64,000 nt of DNA from Orbilia blumenaviensis (lineage: Eukaryota > Ascomycota > Orbiliomycetes > Orbiliales > Orbiliaceae). The stretch spans positions 62,001 to 126,000 of the forward strand of contig JAVHNS010000014.1 in assembly GCA_036872755.1 (NCBI GenBank), given 5' to 3'. Below are positions 35,620-47,350 of the stretch, in pieces. The position numbers and the translations under genes are program-made. The notes under the pieces were generated by a model. The model saw only the letters and a program-made list of their open reading frames with translations, searched no databases and was not told the DNA's origin. Position 1 is the first letter of the stretch. Each line of letters begins with the position of its first letter.

Positions 35620-36270
35620 TTCCTCTATTTCCTTCTATCTGTTCAACTGTATCGCCACACAAGGAAACGGAGACCATTAACAGAGAGAGACATCGCGCTA
35701 GGGATCGCCCCATCAAGCTATAATTGTAAAATACAGCAATGTCATCCGTATAGGCCAATCACAAGATGTTAGGCAACATATATTGAAGGACGATAAAGTA
35801 AATCCCAAGCTCAGGTTCACCTTCACCGGCTAGGGAGGACCCACTTTGGGTATAAAACCCACAATATGCCCTTTTTTTTCGTAGAATCCTTGCTCAGTAG
35901 ACGCAGCAATGGCACAACCAGACAGGGATCGGGGTTAACTACGGAATTTGCAGGATCCGTTGCGATTAGAACACCACCAGTATCTAGTGACCCCGCTAAC
36001 CGGCCTCGCGCCTCAGGACATGTTATTATGCGGGATGAACATTTGTGTTGCTAGGAATCTATTAGAATATAAAAGCTGGGTAAGATCAGTCTCGTTGGGG
36101 TAAGATGTAAATGTCACTGATACGCGTCAACACCTTGATTCCAACCCGGGTTAATCCTCGCTGGTGTATGCTTATCCGGCATTGAAACGTTCCAACCAGC
36201 AACCAGCAAATTCCCATCAAGAATACCCCTCGAAAAGTTCTCAATATTTTATTTTTTAGGACACAATCTA
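35620..36270. other. intergenic
   Basis: Ordinary sequence between two plus-strand genes. It includes the promoter of the methyltransferase gene. No separate gene supported. Confidence 0.45.
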
Positions 36271-36277
36271 TCAGTAC

Positions 36278-37284
36278 ATGCGGAACATGGCAAACGACGA
36301 AGAGATTACGACCACAACTTCCGCCGAAGCCCATGATAGAAGCAGATCCCACGCCTGGTACAAACCAGGTGAGCAACTCAAACTATCGCCATACACCTTA
36401 GAGATATTCGAAAATTATAGCCAAATACCAACCGGTCAAATTGCTGCTCATATCGTCAAAATAGTAAGCCTAGCTGGCCCCGAACCGAAGCCTCCATATG
36501 TAATTTAATATAATTTGGCATTTACTAATACACCGGCTATCGGGTTGAGTAGAGAGAGAAAGCCTGGGGAATATATCCTTACCCTTGCATCGGAAGCTTC
36601 CGCTTCCTCGACTTCGCAATAACTGAGTCTCCAACCTTCAACACTGCTCTCGCGAAACTTAAATCTGGGGGCAAGTACCTCGACCTGGGATGTTGCTTCG
36701 CTCAGGATCTTCGTGCCCTAGCTTATGCTGGTATCCCAAGTGAAAACCTCTACGGCGCAGATCTACAATCCGGGTTTATCGATCTAAGCTACGAACTATT
36801 CAAGGATGGTGAAACTCTCAAATCAACTTTCTTTAAGGGTGACATATTTGACCTGGCTACGTTTACCCCGATTCGAGGAGATACCTCCGACCCAGCCCTT
36901 TTTGAAAAAATAAAGGGAGAAATAGATATTATCAGCGCTCGTAGTTTCCTCCACCTCTTCAGCCCAGGACAGGAGTTCAAAGCCGCTTGCCAGATTGTTG
37001 AGATTCTTAAAAACGAACCGGGATCCATCATCATGGGCCGCCAAGTTGGTAGCTTTACTCCAGGTGTAGAATCCATCTCCCTAGGAAAACGAGAAGTTTT
37101 CCGCCATAATGCTGAAACTTGGACAGAGTTCTGGACCCGGGTGGGAGAAAAGACGGGGACGAGATGGAACGTACAAGCAAGCCTTCTGGAGTTAGCACCC
37201 GATGTCAAGAAATCGGTCGAAGCTGCTGAACTGGCCAATATTCAAACTAGAGGGTGGCTAGAATTTGTAATCACAAGGCTTTAA
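36278..37284 (+). CDS. SAM-dependent methyltransferase (fungal secondary-metabolism type)
   Basis: Exons 36278-36463 and 36553-37284 (donor GTAAGC, acceptor GTAG), 305 aa; a second ATG three codons in (36,287) is equally possible. Features in order: a helical N-terminus ending QIAAHIVKI, then REKAWGIYPYPCIGSFRFLD across the junction. The SAM-binding motif I is YLDLGCCFAQDLRALAYAG with acidic ENLYGADL after it. Later come EIDIISARSFLHLFS and GSIIMGRQVG, and a C-terminal TWTEFWTRVGEKTGT block. This architecture is typical of methyltransferases in fungal meroterpenoid and other metabolite clusters (AusD-like, from memory). No polyketide synthase or terpene cyclase is in the window, so it may act on its own. 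The GST gene just upstream is on the same strand. Confidence 0.82.
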
Positions 37285-37376
37285 ACGTTTCATAGTACCT
37301 TGCGGTAGAAAATTTTGTATTTGATGTTATGATTATCTTTATTTTTTGTTTTTTGATGATTACATACAGTTGTGCC

Positions 37377-38658
37377 TCAATACATACTTCCCCTAGGCGT
37401 AACCGTCAAAATAACGCCCAATACAATTGCAAATGCCAAAGAAATAGCAATGTTCTGCATAACAATCAATCTTTGTACTCTCCTCACCTCTGGATCAATC
37501 CCTCCGAGTGTTGACCATCCAAACAGCATGTGCGAAATTACATTCCTTTTCTCAAATTTCGAAATAATTGCTTCCCTATCCTCGTCCCGCGGTATAGGTC
37601 CATCAAAGATGTCAAAGCTAATCGTCGACGCCTTTTCAATGTCACATTCAACCACTTGACTATCACACATACAATCGGTGTCTTTCTCCCATGCAAATCG
37701 ATCTCGGAGTCCTAAAGTTAATAAGACTAGGCAAACGGACCGTTGCCCGTCCAGGAGAGAGCATATCCCGAAGAATAACGCGGACGTTGGTACCACCACT
37801 CTGACAGCTTTCGATACCTTCCCTAATGATAAACCAACCGCCAAAGCCAAAGCCACTAAAATTAGGACGAACCCACCCCATCGCATAGCCGCAACACGGC
37901 CAGAATTCGCCGTCGATAAGGCATAGCGGACAAAATTTGGATGTGACTGCTGTCGCAAAGACGTCTCTACCTGTGGGAGAACGGATTTGAAAGCTGATGG
38001 GTGGGTGGTCGTAGAAAGAGCCGTCAGGACTTCTTTCCGGTCACGGCCGGAAAGATTTAATTCGAAAGGAGAGAGTGGGGCGAGGAACATCTGGGTGATA
38101 CGGTCGACTTCTCCTCGGAAGGGTTGAGTTGACGCTAGATTACGATTTTAGTTTTAGTCTAGAAAGATTATCTGAAAATTCTTACTCACGATCGACCTCT
38201 TTTATCTTCTTCTCATCGGCCAGCCCCGTCACTTGGGGTTCTGATTTGCCTTTCATGAGGGGGCACTCCCATATTGGAGATAAAGATTTCTCGCCTTCAC
38301 TAAGCGCGTCGAAATTTTGAATATATTTCCGAAACCATAGATAAAACCTCAAATTCTCCGAGTTCCTCTCCACGTAAGTCAAATAATTCATGAAGTCATC
38401 GAGGCGGCAGGGCTGATTGGAGACAACACACATTAGCTTGTTGCATTTTCAATACAGAATCAAACAATAAAAAGAATAACCAAGGCTTACAAAACACGTT
38501 TCCCGATTAATTACTCTGGAAAACGATAGTTTCTCTGGAATTCCAGATGTTGAAGCTCCTGATGGTCCAGCCGTATCCGATGATTTCGATTTTAAAGTCA
38601 GAGCTCCAACTTTCTCCGGTCGCTGGTAAGATAGAAATTCCCTGAGTGCTTCCCACAT
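37377..38658 (-). CDS. RGS-domain membrane protein, RAX1-like
   Basis: Exons 38658-38491, 38412-38190 and 38134-37377 join in phase to 382 aa (donors GTAAGC and GTGAGT). The split RGS domain (regulator of G-protein signalling) begins near residue 57 with PCRLDDFMNYLTYVERNSEN and LRFYLWFRKYIQNF. It resumes after a charged linker with STQPFRGEVDRITQMFL and ends at SHPNFVRYALSTANSGRV. Three hydrophobic segments follow: AMRWGGFVLILVALALAVGL, a middle one around VVVPTSALFFGICSLL, and LIVMQNIAISLAFAIVLGVI near the C-terminus. RGS plus C-terminal membrane segments is the layout of yeast Rax1 and its filamentous relatives, involved in polarity and G-protein control. Convergent with the methyltransferase gene; the stops are about 90 bp apart. 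Confidence 0.82.
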
Positions 38659-38661
38659 GTT

Positions 38662-40175
38662 GAATTAGCGAGGCGTCTTCAAACCTACGCAATGACTGGT
38701 ATCGATATATCTCCGCGACATCTATCAAGTGAATTCGAAGAACATAAGACATACAGAAACAAGAAGAAATACTCTGGGACCCCAAGCCTAGGGGGGACGC
38801 AGCAACTTATCACTTACACTCCCTCCCTCCCTCGAAACTTCTCTTCTCCCACGTGCGTCCGTCTGCCCGGCCGCCCTGACAGAAATCTCACACTCGAATC
38901 CCCCAAGCTTCCATATTTGATACCCCGGGCTACCACGTTGTTTAGCATGCACCACAACCACTAATTTAGGTAGCTGACAACAGCACGTCCCCCGCCCTGT
39001 TCCATACAACACCGTCAGAAAACCGGTTTAGCACGAGCACGACCAGCCTATTTTTTGGTAAATTTCTCGTTGCTTCTGCCGCATGAGGTATCTACTCGCG
39101 GTTGTCCCCTGCCTCGATCAGCTTGGTGCTAACTAGGGCGGAGCCACATCGAGGTAGATAAAAAAGGAATCTGAAACGGTTATAGGTCCCATCACCAAGC
39201 TTCTGATTGAACTGTCTCTCGCTTAAGGGAGATCTTGGGTGGGGCTTCCACATACGCGATAACTCTCCTGGGTTCTGTTCCTGACCTTCCTTTCCCCTGC
39301 ATTCGGGCTTTATTATGCCATTGCGCGGAGTTAGTGAGGTCTTCCATAAAAGTCAGAAACTCGCGGCAGGCCACAGAAGAACACTCATCACTGGGTCGAC
39401 ACACAGTTGCTGCCAAAAAAAAAAAATCTTGCTCACCAAATGCATGTTTTTCCAACAATAGCACGTATTCCCCCAAACTACATGATGCGTTGACGATCTT
39501 TCGCGGGCCGTTTAATTCGCAAAGGACCTACCGAATGGCTGTGGTATTCAGACAGTCCTGCCGTTCGCTATTACTATGTTCTAATACAGCTAGAGTGATC
39601 AGAATTTTCTACGAAATTAAGCCAAAGGAAAACAAAGCGTTGGAGAAAACTGATAAGCAATTATTAATTATGATATCAGTGTTTGAATGCATTTGACTCT
39701 ACTGAGACACGCCTCAAAAAGAGCCCACCAAGAACCCTTGTGTCCAACCGTAACAAAAAGCATTAATCTTTTGCCAAGTTGTACCTAGAAGCTAAGATAA
39801 GGTGACCAGCGTTATGCATGCTTACAACCCCGCCTTGTCAAAGGAATACATATAACAATGCAACAGCAGGCCGTGCAAGGATTGATAGGAACCTCAAACC
39901 TGCCGTCATACGTCCCGTAATTCCCCAACACGAGCAACAATGAAAAAATTTTGACGCTTAGATTTAGAATTGAATATCTGGAAGAAAAAAGCCTTTTCGG
40001 TGCGCCTAGCGATATCGAATGGCGCTTTGTTCCGGAACGCCCCCAGTTCTGTCTGTGCCATGGACAGCTATGCTTCGTTCCGCCCGATTTCAACTTAACT
40101 ATCTCTACTACCCGAGAATACAGATGGATTACTAGTGTCTCGTGGAAGACCAGCCCATTCCGAAGGTTTGGTACA
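38662..40175. other. intergenic, no gene recognised
   Basis: About 1.5 kb including the RAX1-like gene promoter. Pyrimidine-rich and polypurine short runs are seen (for example 38,818-38,850). Frames at 39,192-39,476, 39,235-39,696, 39,812-40,093 and 39,951-40,178 overlap one another on opposite strands and show no conserved features. Confidence 0.45.
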
Positions 40176-40180
40176 TAGAT

Positions 40181-40796
40181 CTAAAATTGCCTCTTCCCAG
40201 GTTGAGCGTTTGACAAGGTTGACGTCTCCTTGGGCCTCGGTTCCTCGGCCGTCATGATGGGCACTCGACGGGATTCCGGTGGTGAAGCAGCTTGCGAGCC
40301 GGGATACTCGTTGGCATGGCTTTCTCTATAATCAAGAGAGTTACTATATCTAGGATTCTTAAAGTATGGTGGCTCAGGGCTAGATTACCCGAGTTCTCCC
40401 TCTGGAACCAGCGAGTGAAGTAGTATAATACCTTGGATCGTAGCCAGGCACATCACGATCATTATGAATCCCATACTTCCCAGGGACACACTGTTTCCTA
40501 CCCCCCCTACTCACAGACCCTGAGCCCTTCGTCGAAGCAGAGTCTTTTAGCGCTTTCTCTGGCGGTGGTGCATGCTTGGTGCTTGTCGTACCCAAGTTTC
40601 TGAATTGGCTGGGAATATCCCGATCCGCTGTCGCGCAGTCACGACACCTGATTGATTCGTCTCGTTGTAGAGTATGTGGATTATAATATGGGCACATTCG
40701 TCCCGCTCTATGGGGCCTGAACACGGCCCAGTCGCACACTTTCATCCTTGTGTAGTGGTGGCCGCAATAAAAGTTCACTGTTATCATTTGGCACAT
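40181..40796 (-). CDS. small Cys/His-rich protein, unknown function
   Basis: Exons 40796-40432 and 40379-40181 join in phase to 187 aa; the 51-nt intron has donor GTATTA and acceptor CTAG. Joining restores a continuous YDPSPEPPYFKNPRYS reading across the junction. The N-terminus carries MCQMITVNFYCGHHYTRMK, a second cysteine near 21, then MCPYY and IRCRDC: a Cys/His pattern that could bind zinc. The rest is rich in Pro, Ser and Arg and probably disordered. Proteins beginning with such a CGH motif are common unnamed fungal proteins, as I recall. No secretion signal. Confidence 0.62.
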
Positions 40797-40799
40797 GGT

Positions 40800-41585
40800 T
40801 TAAACTGGGCCAGCCGTTGGTTTGATAGGCTCCAGCGCAAGGATACCTAGATAGAGCTACCAGACCACGCCGCTTGTTGGAAGGGTCAAGGAATATGGCC
40901 TTTTAGCTTATTAGTCGAAAGTGTGTCTAGCCGTTATTCGATTAAAAATAACACACAGGGGACGGCGGCAGCTATGAAAAAGTAAATCCGTGACTCAGTC
41001 AAAGATCTAAGACTGTTCCAAAGGCCAATTGACCAAGGAATGAAATTTATAGATGAGGCAGCGTAAGAAGCCTCTTGTAGAAGTGTCAAAAGATGACGAA
41101 TACTCGAATTTGATTGCAATTTCAAATTGTTAGAGGACTCGAGCTGTATACACATAACCGAGTGTGGATTCAATATCTGATTGTAATACAATGTCATCTA
41201 GCGGTAATCATGTTAAGTTTAGTTAATTTAGCTAAATTTCATAAATCCCAAATCTTTTAAAATCTAAGTCATTTGTTAATTTTATGTGCGTAAATCGATC
41301 GACACTCAAGGTCAAGCTTCCATAATTCAAACATCCAGCCCAATAACTAGCTTGTGAAACGGTTCTAGTAAGAAATTTAAGATAATCCCAGACTCTATGC
41401 CTCATCAGCCAATCGATATTCAAACAGGCTTGTAGTAGTACAGAAGTCAAATATTCAAAGACGTGAAAACTTTTGAAGAGTTTAATTTCTTCGGTCTCGA
41501 AAACGTCCTATCCCCCCCAAACGGGAAAGAGTAGTATTATACCGTCCATGGATATGTCGATAACAAGACGTACAGAATTTCAACA
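40800..41585. other. intergenic
   Basis: Between two minus-strand genes. It contains the 3' flank of the MFS gene and the upstream region of the Cys/His-rich gene. No other gene supported. Confidence 0.45.
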
Positions 41586-41589
41586 AGTT

Positions 41590-43881
41590 TTAATTTTCAA
41601 AGGCCTCACGAGAGTTGACACGATCAATATCAAAAGGGTTACTCGCCCACCTCCTTAGTCCGTGTGTCTGCTGGCATTTGTAGGCAGTGTCCTGTGTACG
41701 TTGTCGCTTAAGGTCGTTACGTAAATCAAGCTCTTGGCTTTGGCTTCCAGCTTTTTCATCTTGACATTCAGAATGTGAAGTCAAGACCTCTCCCGTAACA
41801 CGATCTTCTTGACGTTCCGCAATCCCACTATGTTGAAACCTTCCCCTCGCGGCACCTCCCACCCCAGTAGTGCCATCATCACTATCGCCAGATTGCTCCT
41901 GTAGCCTCTTTGCAAACTCTGCAGCCTTGCCAGCATATTTGCACTTCAACCTGAGCCGTTCGCCATACTTATAGAAGAGAAATGGCGCCGGAACGCATAC
42001 CAGGGCCAAGAAAGCCGGGACACTGGATGCCCAGTGGATTCCAAGTTTGTGATACATTGCCCCTGTGAAAAGTGGAAATACCGCTCCGAATGTGCTACGA
42101 AGAATAGCATTCGCTGCGAGCACACTGGCTGCGAAAACAGTATACTATGGTACCAAGTTAGTAACGTTGTAACCTTAGGACCAAAATCCCTTCATCAGTT
42201 TCCCCACAAATTATAGAAGGGATGCTCACCGAATCTATTAGATAATTAAACACACTAAGAAAAATCATTACCATTCCAAACCCAAATGGTGCCCCAGCAG
42301 CGACGCTCGCAAACCAATGGACATCTGGTGAATTCGACCAAGCGAACCAGAACAAACCGATAGGTATACAGACACAGCCAACTAAAGCAGGCGGAAGCCG
42401 TTGTTCGGGTGGGGCAAACCCATCATACTTTTCTTCAGCAATCCGATTGTATCGCTTATTTTCTGGAATCGAGTACACAACAGCTAACAGCATTCCGACA
42501 GCTACACCAAGAAACGGTAACCCGCCAATACCTTGCGACCACCCTCGAGTTTGCTGGTATACAATAGGATATGCAGCAAATAGCATATACAGGGTCCCAT
42601 ATACTATCGACATGTATATAGAAAGCATTGCAACTGTTACACAGTTAAGCTATCAGCAGGTGCAGGCGCAGGTGCAGGTACCAAACCGAAACGGGGCAGC
42701 ATATAACAAACCTATCGGCTCGCGGAATAACAATATCCATGGACGAGATAGGGCTGTGCGGTAAGCTTCCTTGAGCTGTAACTTCCCGTTCTCAGCTTCA
42801 AGCTTGCTTACGTAGACATTGCCAGTCAACTTGCTCAAACTTTCGGCTCGTTTCTGCAGTAAGAGTGGCGAATAAGTCTCAGGGACCCCAAATGCCATGA
42901 GCAGCCAAGTTGCTCCTGAAAAGGCTGCCAAAAACCCTTGCACCCATCTCCAGCCAGCAGATTGACCAAGAAAACCGCCCGCTATCGGCCCAAGGACAGG
43001 TCCCATGAATGGCGCAGCGGCGAAAACAGCCATAGCAAGGCCGCGCTGACTTACTGGGAACATATCAGCAATAACGCCGCCAGCATTTGTTAACGGGCTG
43101 CTTCCAAATGCCCCGGCAAAAAATCGACAGACCAGAAGCTGGGGGATAGTCCTGGCACCAGCTGCGCCGGCATTAAACGCGGTAAGTGCCGCATAAGTCC
43201 CTACAAGGATCAGAATTACATATGGCCATCAGTAATCAAAAGCCTGATTAATCAGAAATGTATGGTGGTAGATCTCGCGAGTATATGCTTACCAAAGAAC
43301 AATTTTTGCCGGCCATAGATCTCACTCATGGGAGCCCAAAACAATGGACCTACTGTGAAACCCAGAACAAATAACGAAATCCCCAAAATTGCAACAATGC
43401 TACTACAGTCAAATTCATCCATTATTTGCTGCACGCCGCCCGAATACGCGGATGAGACAAATGCAATAGCAAGTGTCGCAAATGCAACAACCATTGTGAT
43501 TGTCCACTTGACCCATGGCGCAAAAAGCATGGGATTCCTCGGATCATCTGGAATGTATTCTACACGGTATGGATCCGCACTAGTTCCTGATCCAGGGAAT
43601 TTGTGCGATATTATCCTGCCTGTAAGAACACCCTGATCTAGAATAAAGCTGTAGTAAGATATCACATTATGATTGGATATTTGAGATTCCAGGTCTCCTC
43701 TTAGAACTTGGCCTTGACTGTCGTCGAATTCGTATTGTTCTTCGGCCTTAAGTCTCTCTCGCTTGCAATCGGTGTTGTCCAATTTGGGGTGTGCTTCCTT
43801 TTCCAGCTCGTTTCCGGCGATTGGTTCATCATACACGGCAGGCTGGTGTAATACATGTTGCCCACCGTCTGCGGGATTCAT
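41590..43881 (-). CDS. MFS exporter, DHA1 family (drug/polyamine-transporter type)
   Basis: Exons 43881-43293, 43200-42712, 42633-42230 and 42144-41590 join in phase to 678 aa (donors GTAAGC, GTTTGT, GTGAGC). A cytosolic N-terminus of about 130 residues precedes the first membrane segment ([20 protein letters not shown]). Typical DHA1 signatures follow: [20 protein letters not shown], the [16 protein letters not shown] antiporter motif in transmembrane helix 5, and [20 protein letters not shown] late in the protein. Twelve membrane helices fit the hydrophobic pattern. The C-terminal about 120 residues are charged and low in hydrophobics. Such proteins use the proton gradient to export drugs, toxins or polyamines at the plasma membrane. 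Transcribed divergently from the M20 gene, about 700 bp apart. Confidence 0.87.
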
Positions 43882-43884
43882 GTT

Positions 43885-44580
43885 CTTCCGGTTTCAGGCT
43901 GCAAGGTTTGCACTGTTAAATTAGAAAAGATGGCGAAAACGAAACAGCTGCAATTCTCTGACCCCAATTATCAGTGGTACCATCATGATCCCATCGAAAA
44001 TACTTTTCAATCCGAGGTTCAAGCAGCTTGCGGAAAACAGACTTGGCATTCGGCCGAGGCAACTTGAACGGTTGAATTTGGCGAAGACCCATGGCTGAAT
44101 AATCATGATGTCACATGTATGCTTCGGCCTTTAGGTTCGGCTATCCAGAATGGCCTTTTGAACACCCAGAAGAAGCTTTATAATGTCTCAGTTAAGCATT
44201 TGCGCGATTCCGACTTGCGATGCTATTCACAACAGCAGCTACCTGTCACCCACTCCGAATCCCACGCTGAGAAACGGTAAAGAATTCCAAACAGGAAAGC
44301 TATCATTTGATTGGATAACAAACCCATTCTATTCTCCAAGCCGCGAAATGGCGAACGGTTGCCCAACCCAGCCGCCTAGTGGTGTTTGTGACAAACGGCA
44401 CGCTTTAACTGGATGCCCAAGATTTCAGCCCCAACAACAAACGTGTTCGAGTCGCCAGCCCTTTGACGTATTGAGATTCAATGCAATTCGTCGCAGCCCT
44501 GATGCCGTTTACTGCTTTCCCTCGCCAACTTACACCAGAACGACAGATCCTCATTACAAACTGAATATTTTCCACATAGA
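43885..44580. other. shared upstream region of divergent MFS and M20 genes
   Basis: About 700 bp between the two starts. A 135-codon frame at 44,183-44,590 crosses it but has no conserved features and overlaps the first exon of the M20 gene, so it is not called. Confidence 0.45.
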
Positions 44581-44586
44581 GTCAGA

Positions 44587-46316
44587 ATGAAGATGGATAC
44601 GAAGGCTTTGATTGGGCGATCGATTGAGATCCATAGAGCAACAATCAAGCAGGTCAACGATATCGTCAGTGTAGTGGACACCCTAATATATCATGAAATT
44701 TCAAGTACCGTTGGCACGTGCATGTGGCTAACTACATAGCCATCTAGAACTAATCAGATCTAAAAAGTAGATTTGGAGCCACCCAGAGCCTGCTTGGAAA
44801 GAGAAAACGGCCCACGATTGCGTATGCGACTACTTCGAATTTTTGGGGCCAGACTACAAGGTCACAAGGCACGCATATGATATCGATACCAGTTTCCTCA
44901 TCCAGGCGACAAACATACCGACTTTAGCTTCTGGCTCGACCCAGGAGTCTCATTTGAATCCACCAACAATCGCATTTAACGCTGAGTACGACGCTCTTTC
45001 AAAGATACTTGTCGAAGGCTCCAGCCCACCTGAATACAAGGCTGGTCACGCATGCGGACACAATTTGATATGTTCAGCATCCGTCGCCGCATTCATCGCC
45101 ACTTGGGAAACTCTTAAAGCATGGAACCTCCCGGGCACCGTGAAACTTATCGGAACGCCTGCTGAAGAAGGAGGTGGGGGGAAAGTCAAGTTACTAAGGG
45201 CAGGGGCGTATGTTGGCGTCGATGCCTGTCTAATGGCCCACCCCGGGCCGCCATTCTCCGATCCAAACATATTTTCTGTGGCGTTTACTCGCAGCACCGC
45301 TTCCCAGAAAGTAATTGCAGAATTCGCAGGACAATCTGCACATGCAGGAATGGCACCCTGGCTCGGTCACAACGCTCTTGATGCTTGTGTCATGTCATAC
45401 ATGAATATTGCAGCACTCCGCCAACAGCTACACCCATCGATCAGAGTCGCAGGAATCATAACGCATGGTGGAACAGCAGCAAACGTGATTCCAGATTACG
45501 CCCGCGCTGAATACACGATTCGAACCACAAAGAAAAAGGACTTAGAAGACCTTCGCAAGAAAATAGTGAGATGCTTCCAGGCCGGAGCAGATGTAATCGG
45601 TTGCTCCGTCAAGACTGATGAGTATGTTATTATGCCCCTGCAGAATTTTCGACGTGCCCCCCCCCATTCGCGCCATAGCCCAATTGATTTTTGTGTCAAT
45701 AATAGTAAGCGGTTTGCCTATTGGGATATTATTTCAAATGAAATTCTTTGCAAACGGTTTACAGACTGGATGAACAACTTCTCAATTAAAACAGTCTACC
45801 ATCTTCCTGAGATATCTGATGAACCCGGCGCCGCCTCGGACCAAGGTAAGAGCTCCATCCTGAGGCCCTAGGGACTAGCAAAATCGCATCGTTGATCACG
45901 ACGATGATAATCTCGTATTAGGTAATGTCTCCTATTCGGTACCAGCGATGCAAGCCGCATTTCAAATTGATAGCGGCGCCGCAGTTAATCACACCCCGGG
46001 GTTCATGAAAGCCGCCGGAACGGAAGACGCTTTTAACCGTGCTCTGGACGTCGCGAAAGGTTTAGCAGGCGCAGGGTTTGATATTCTATCCAGCGCAGAG
46101 ATACGCAAAGAAGCGAAGAATGCCTACGATCACGATATAACCCAGAAAGCAGAAGCACACATCCGCGATTATGCCGCCGACTTGCCTAGTAGAAACGACA
46201 TTGTGCAGATGTTGGACTCTTCGATGCCACATCTCCGATCCGCGTATGAAGCTGGAACAATGAGTACACATAAAGCTATCGGCGCACTTATGGGTGCAGA
46301 CGCTTTTCTCTTATAA
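44587..46316 (+). CDS. M20 family amidohydrolase/peptidase (M20D, PM20D2-like)
   Basis: Exons 44587-44664, 44771-45845 and 45922-46316 give 515 aa; an optional 84-nt intron (45622-45705, GTATGT...ATAG) would shorten it to 487 aa. The junction of exons 1 and 2 gives VNDIIWSHPEPAWKEKTAHD, the usual start of the family. Metal-site motifs: NAEYDAL, GHACGHN, TPAEEGGGGK and GQSAHAG; the dimerisation domain and a C-terminal ASDQGNVSYSVPAMQAAFQI block are present. These enzymes hydrolyse amide bonds of N-acyl amino acids or dipeptides in the cytosol. Divergent from an exporter, so the two could be co-regulated. The optional intron keeps the frame open, so both forms are readable. Confidence 0.87.
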
Positions 46317-46319
46317 AGA

Positions 46320-47345
46320 GTAGGATAACTCTTTTTTGACCTCAGGTCAAGTGCTCGCGTTTAAGCCAAACGGTATATACTTAGGAACATACGTATGTGA
46401 AAAGATATCATTCGGCAATTCAAACGGCATTGCAAGGCAAGGTTCACCCCAAAGAATAAGCCTGAAGGTGGGCCAAAACTCAAATCGGATTCCCATTCAA
46501 TTTACCAGAATAACTGCCAGCGCAAATGCTGGTAATTGTAGCCTTGGAACGAGTTAACTGTATTAAGCCTAGATGCAGCGTATGTGGGTATGTATACATA
46601 TGCATTCTGTGTTACCCTGGACCTCTAAAATCGTAAGACCCTAGGCTTTTATTCTAACACGAAATTCACCGTCCCATTTGAGTAGATATTAAATGCGAGT
46701 AAAATCAAGAAGTATTGAGCAAGGGCATTAGTAGCCTTGGGAATTTCCTGAGGCTTTACCGCCCTGATAATTAACCTAGCCATAGGCCAGTCCAAATGCC
46801 GCGCTAGTTTGCAAACTTTGGTGTTGCATTACCTAGCTTGAACCCCACTTTCAGCTGAGCCGGTTGGCCGCGTTCCCACGACCTTCTCAAAGTGATAGCT
46901 CTACGTAAGCTTAAGCCGCCCTTGTCACCATTATTATAAGGTTTCGCGGTGGTATCCCTTCGCGGGCCGCGAAGGACGTCTGACACGATCGCACAAATGA
47001 CTGCCCGGCGGGGTGGCACTATACGATAGGTATCATGCAATAAATGCCCTGCCTGAGCACGAACTCGTGCGGGCACAGCTATTCGTTCGGCTGAAAAGCC
47101 GAGCTGCAGCTGCAGACGACGGATCCTGTCAGCTTCAGTCCAGATCTAGCCCACGTCTAGTTATCCCACGCAATTGTCAGATTTATAAATACTGCATTTC
47201 TATCACCGATTTCATAAAGCGGGATTCCTTTCTCTCCATACTCGGCCCAGTCTTTCTTACTATCTGAGTTAAATTGCCTCATTACCTAAAAAATTATCGT
47301 TACTTTTCATTTTATTTTCAAAAGGCTCTGAAGCTTGAAGACATT
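46320..47345. other. intergenic
   Basis: About 1 kb between two plus-strand genes. Frames at 46,336-46,557 and 47,013-47,267 show no conserved features. Confidence 0.45.
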
Positions 47346-47350
47346 CTATC

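Noticed and set aside
44183..44590. 135-codon frame upstream of the M20 gene
   Set aside because: Overlaps the well-supported first exon of the M20 gene in another frame and has no family features.
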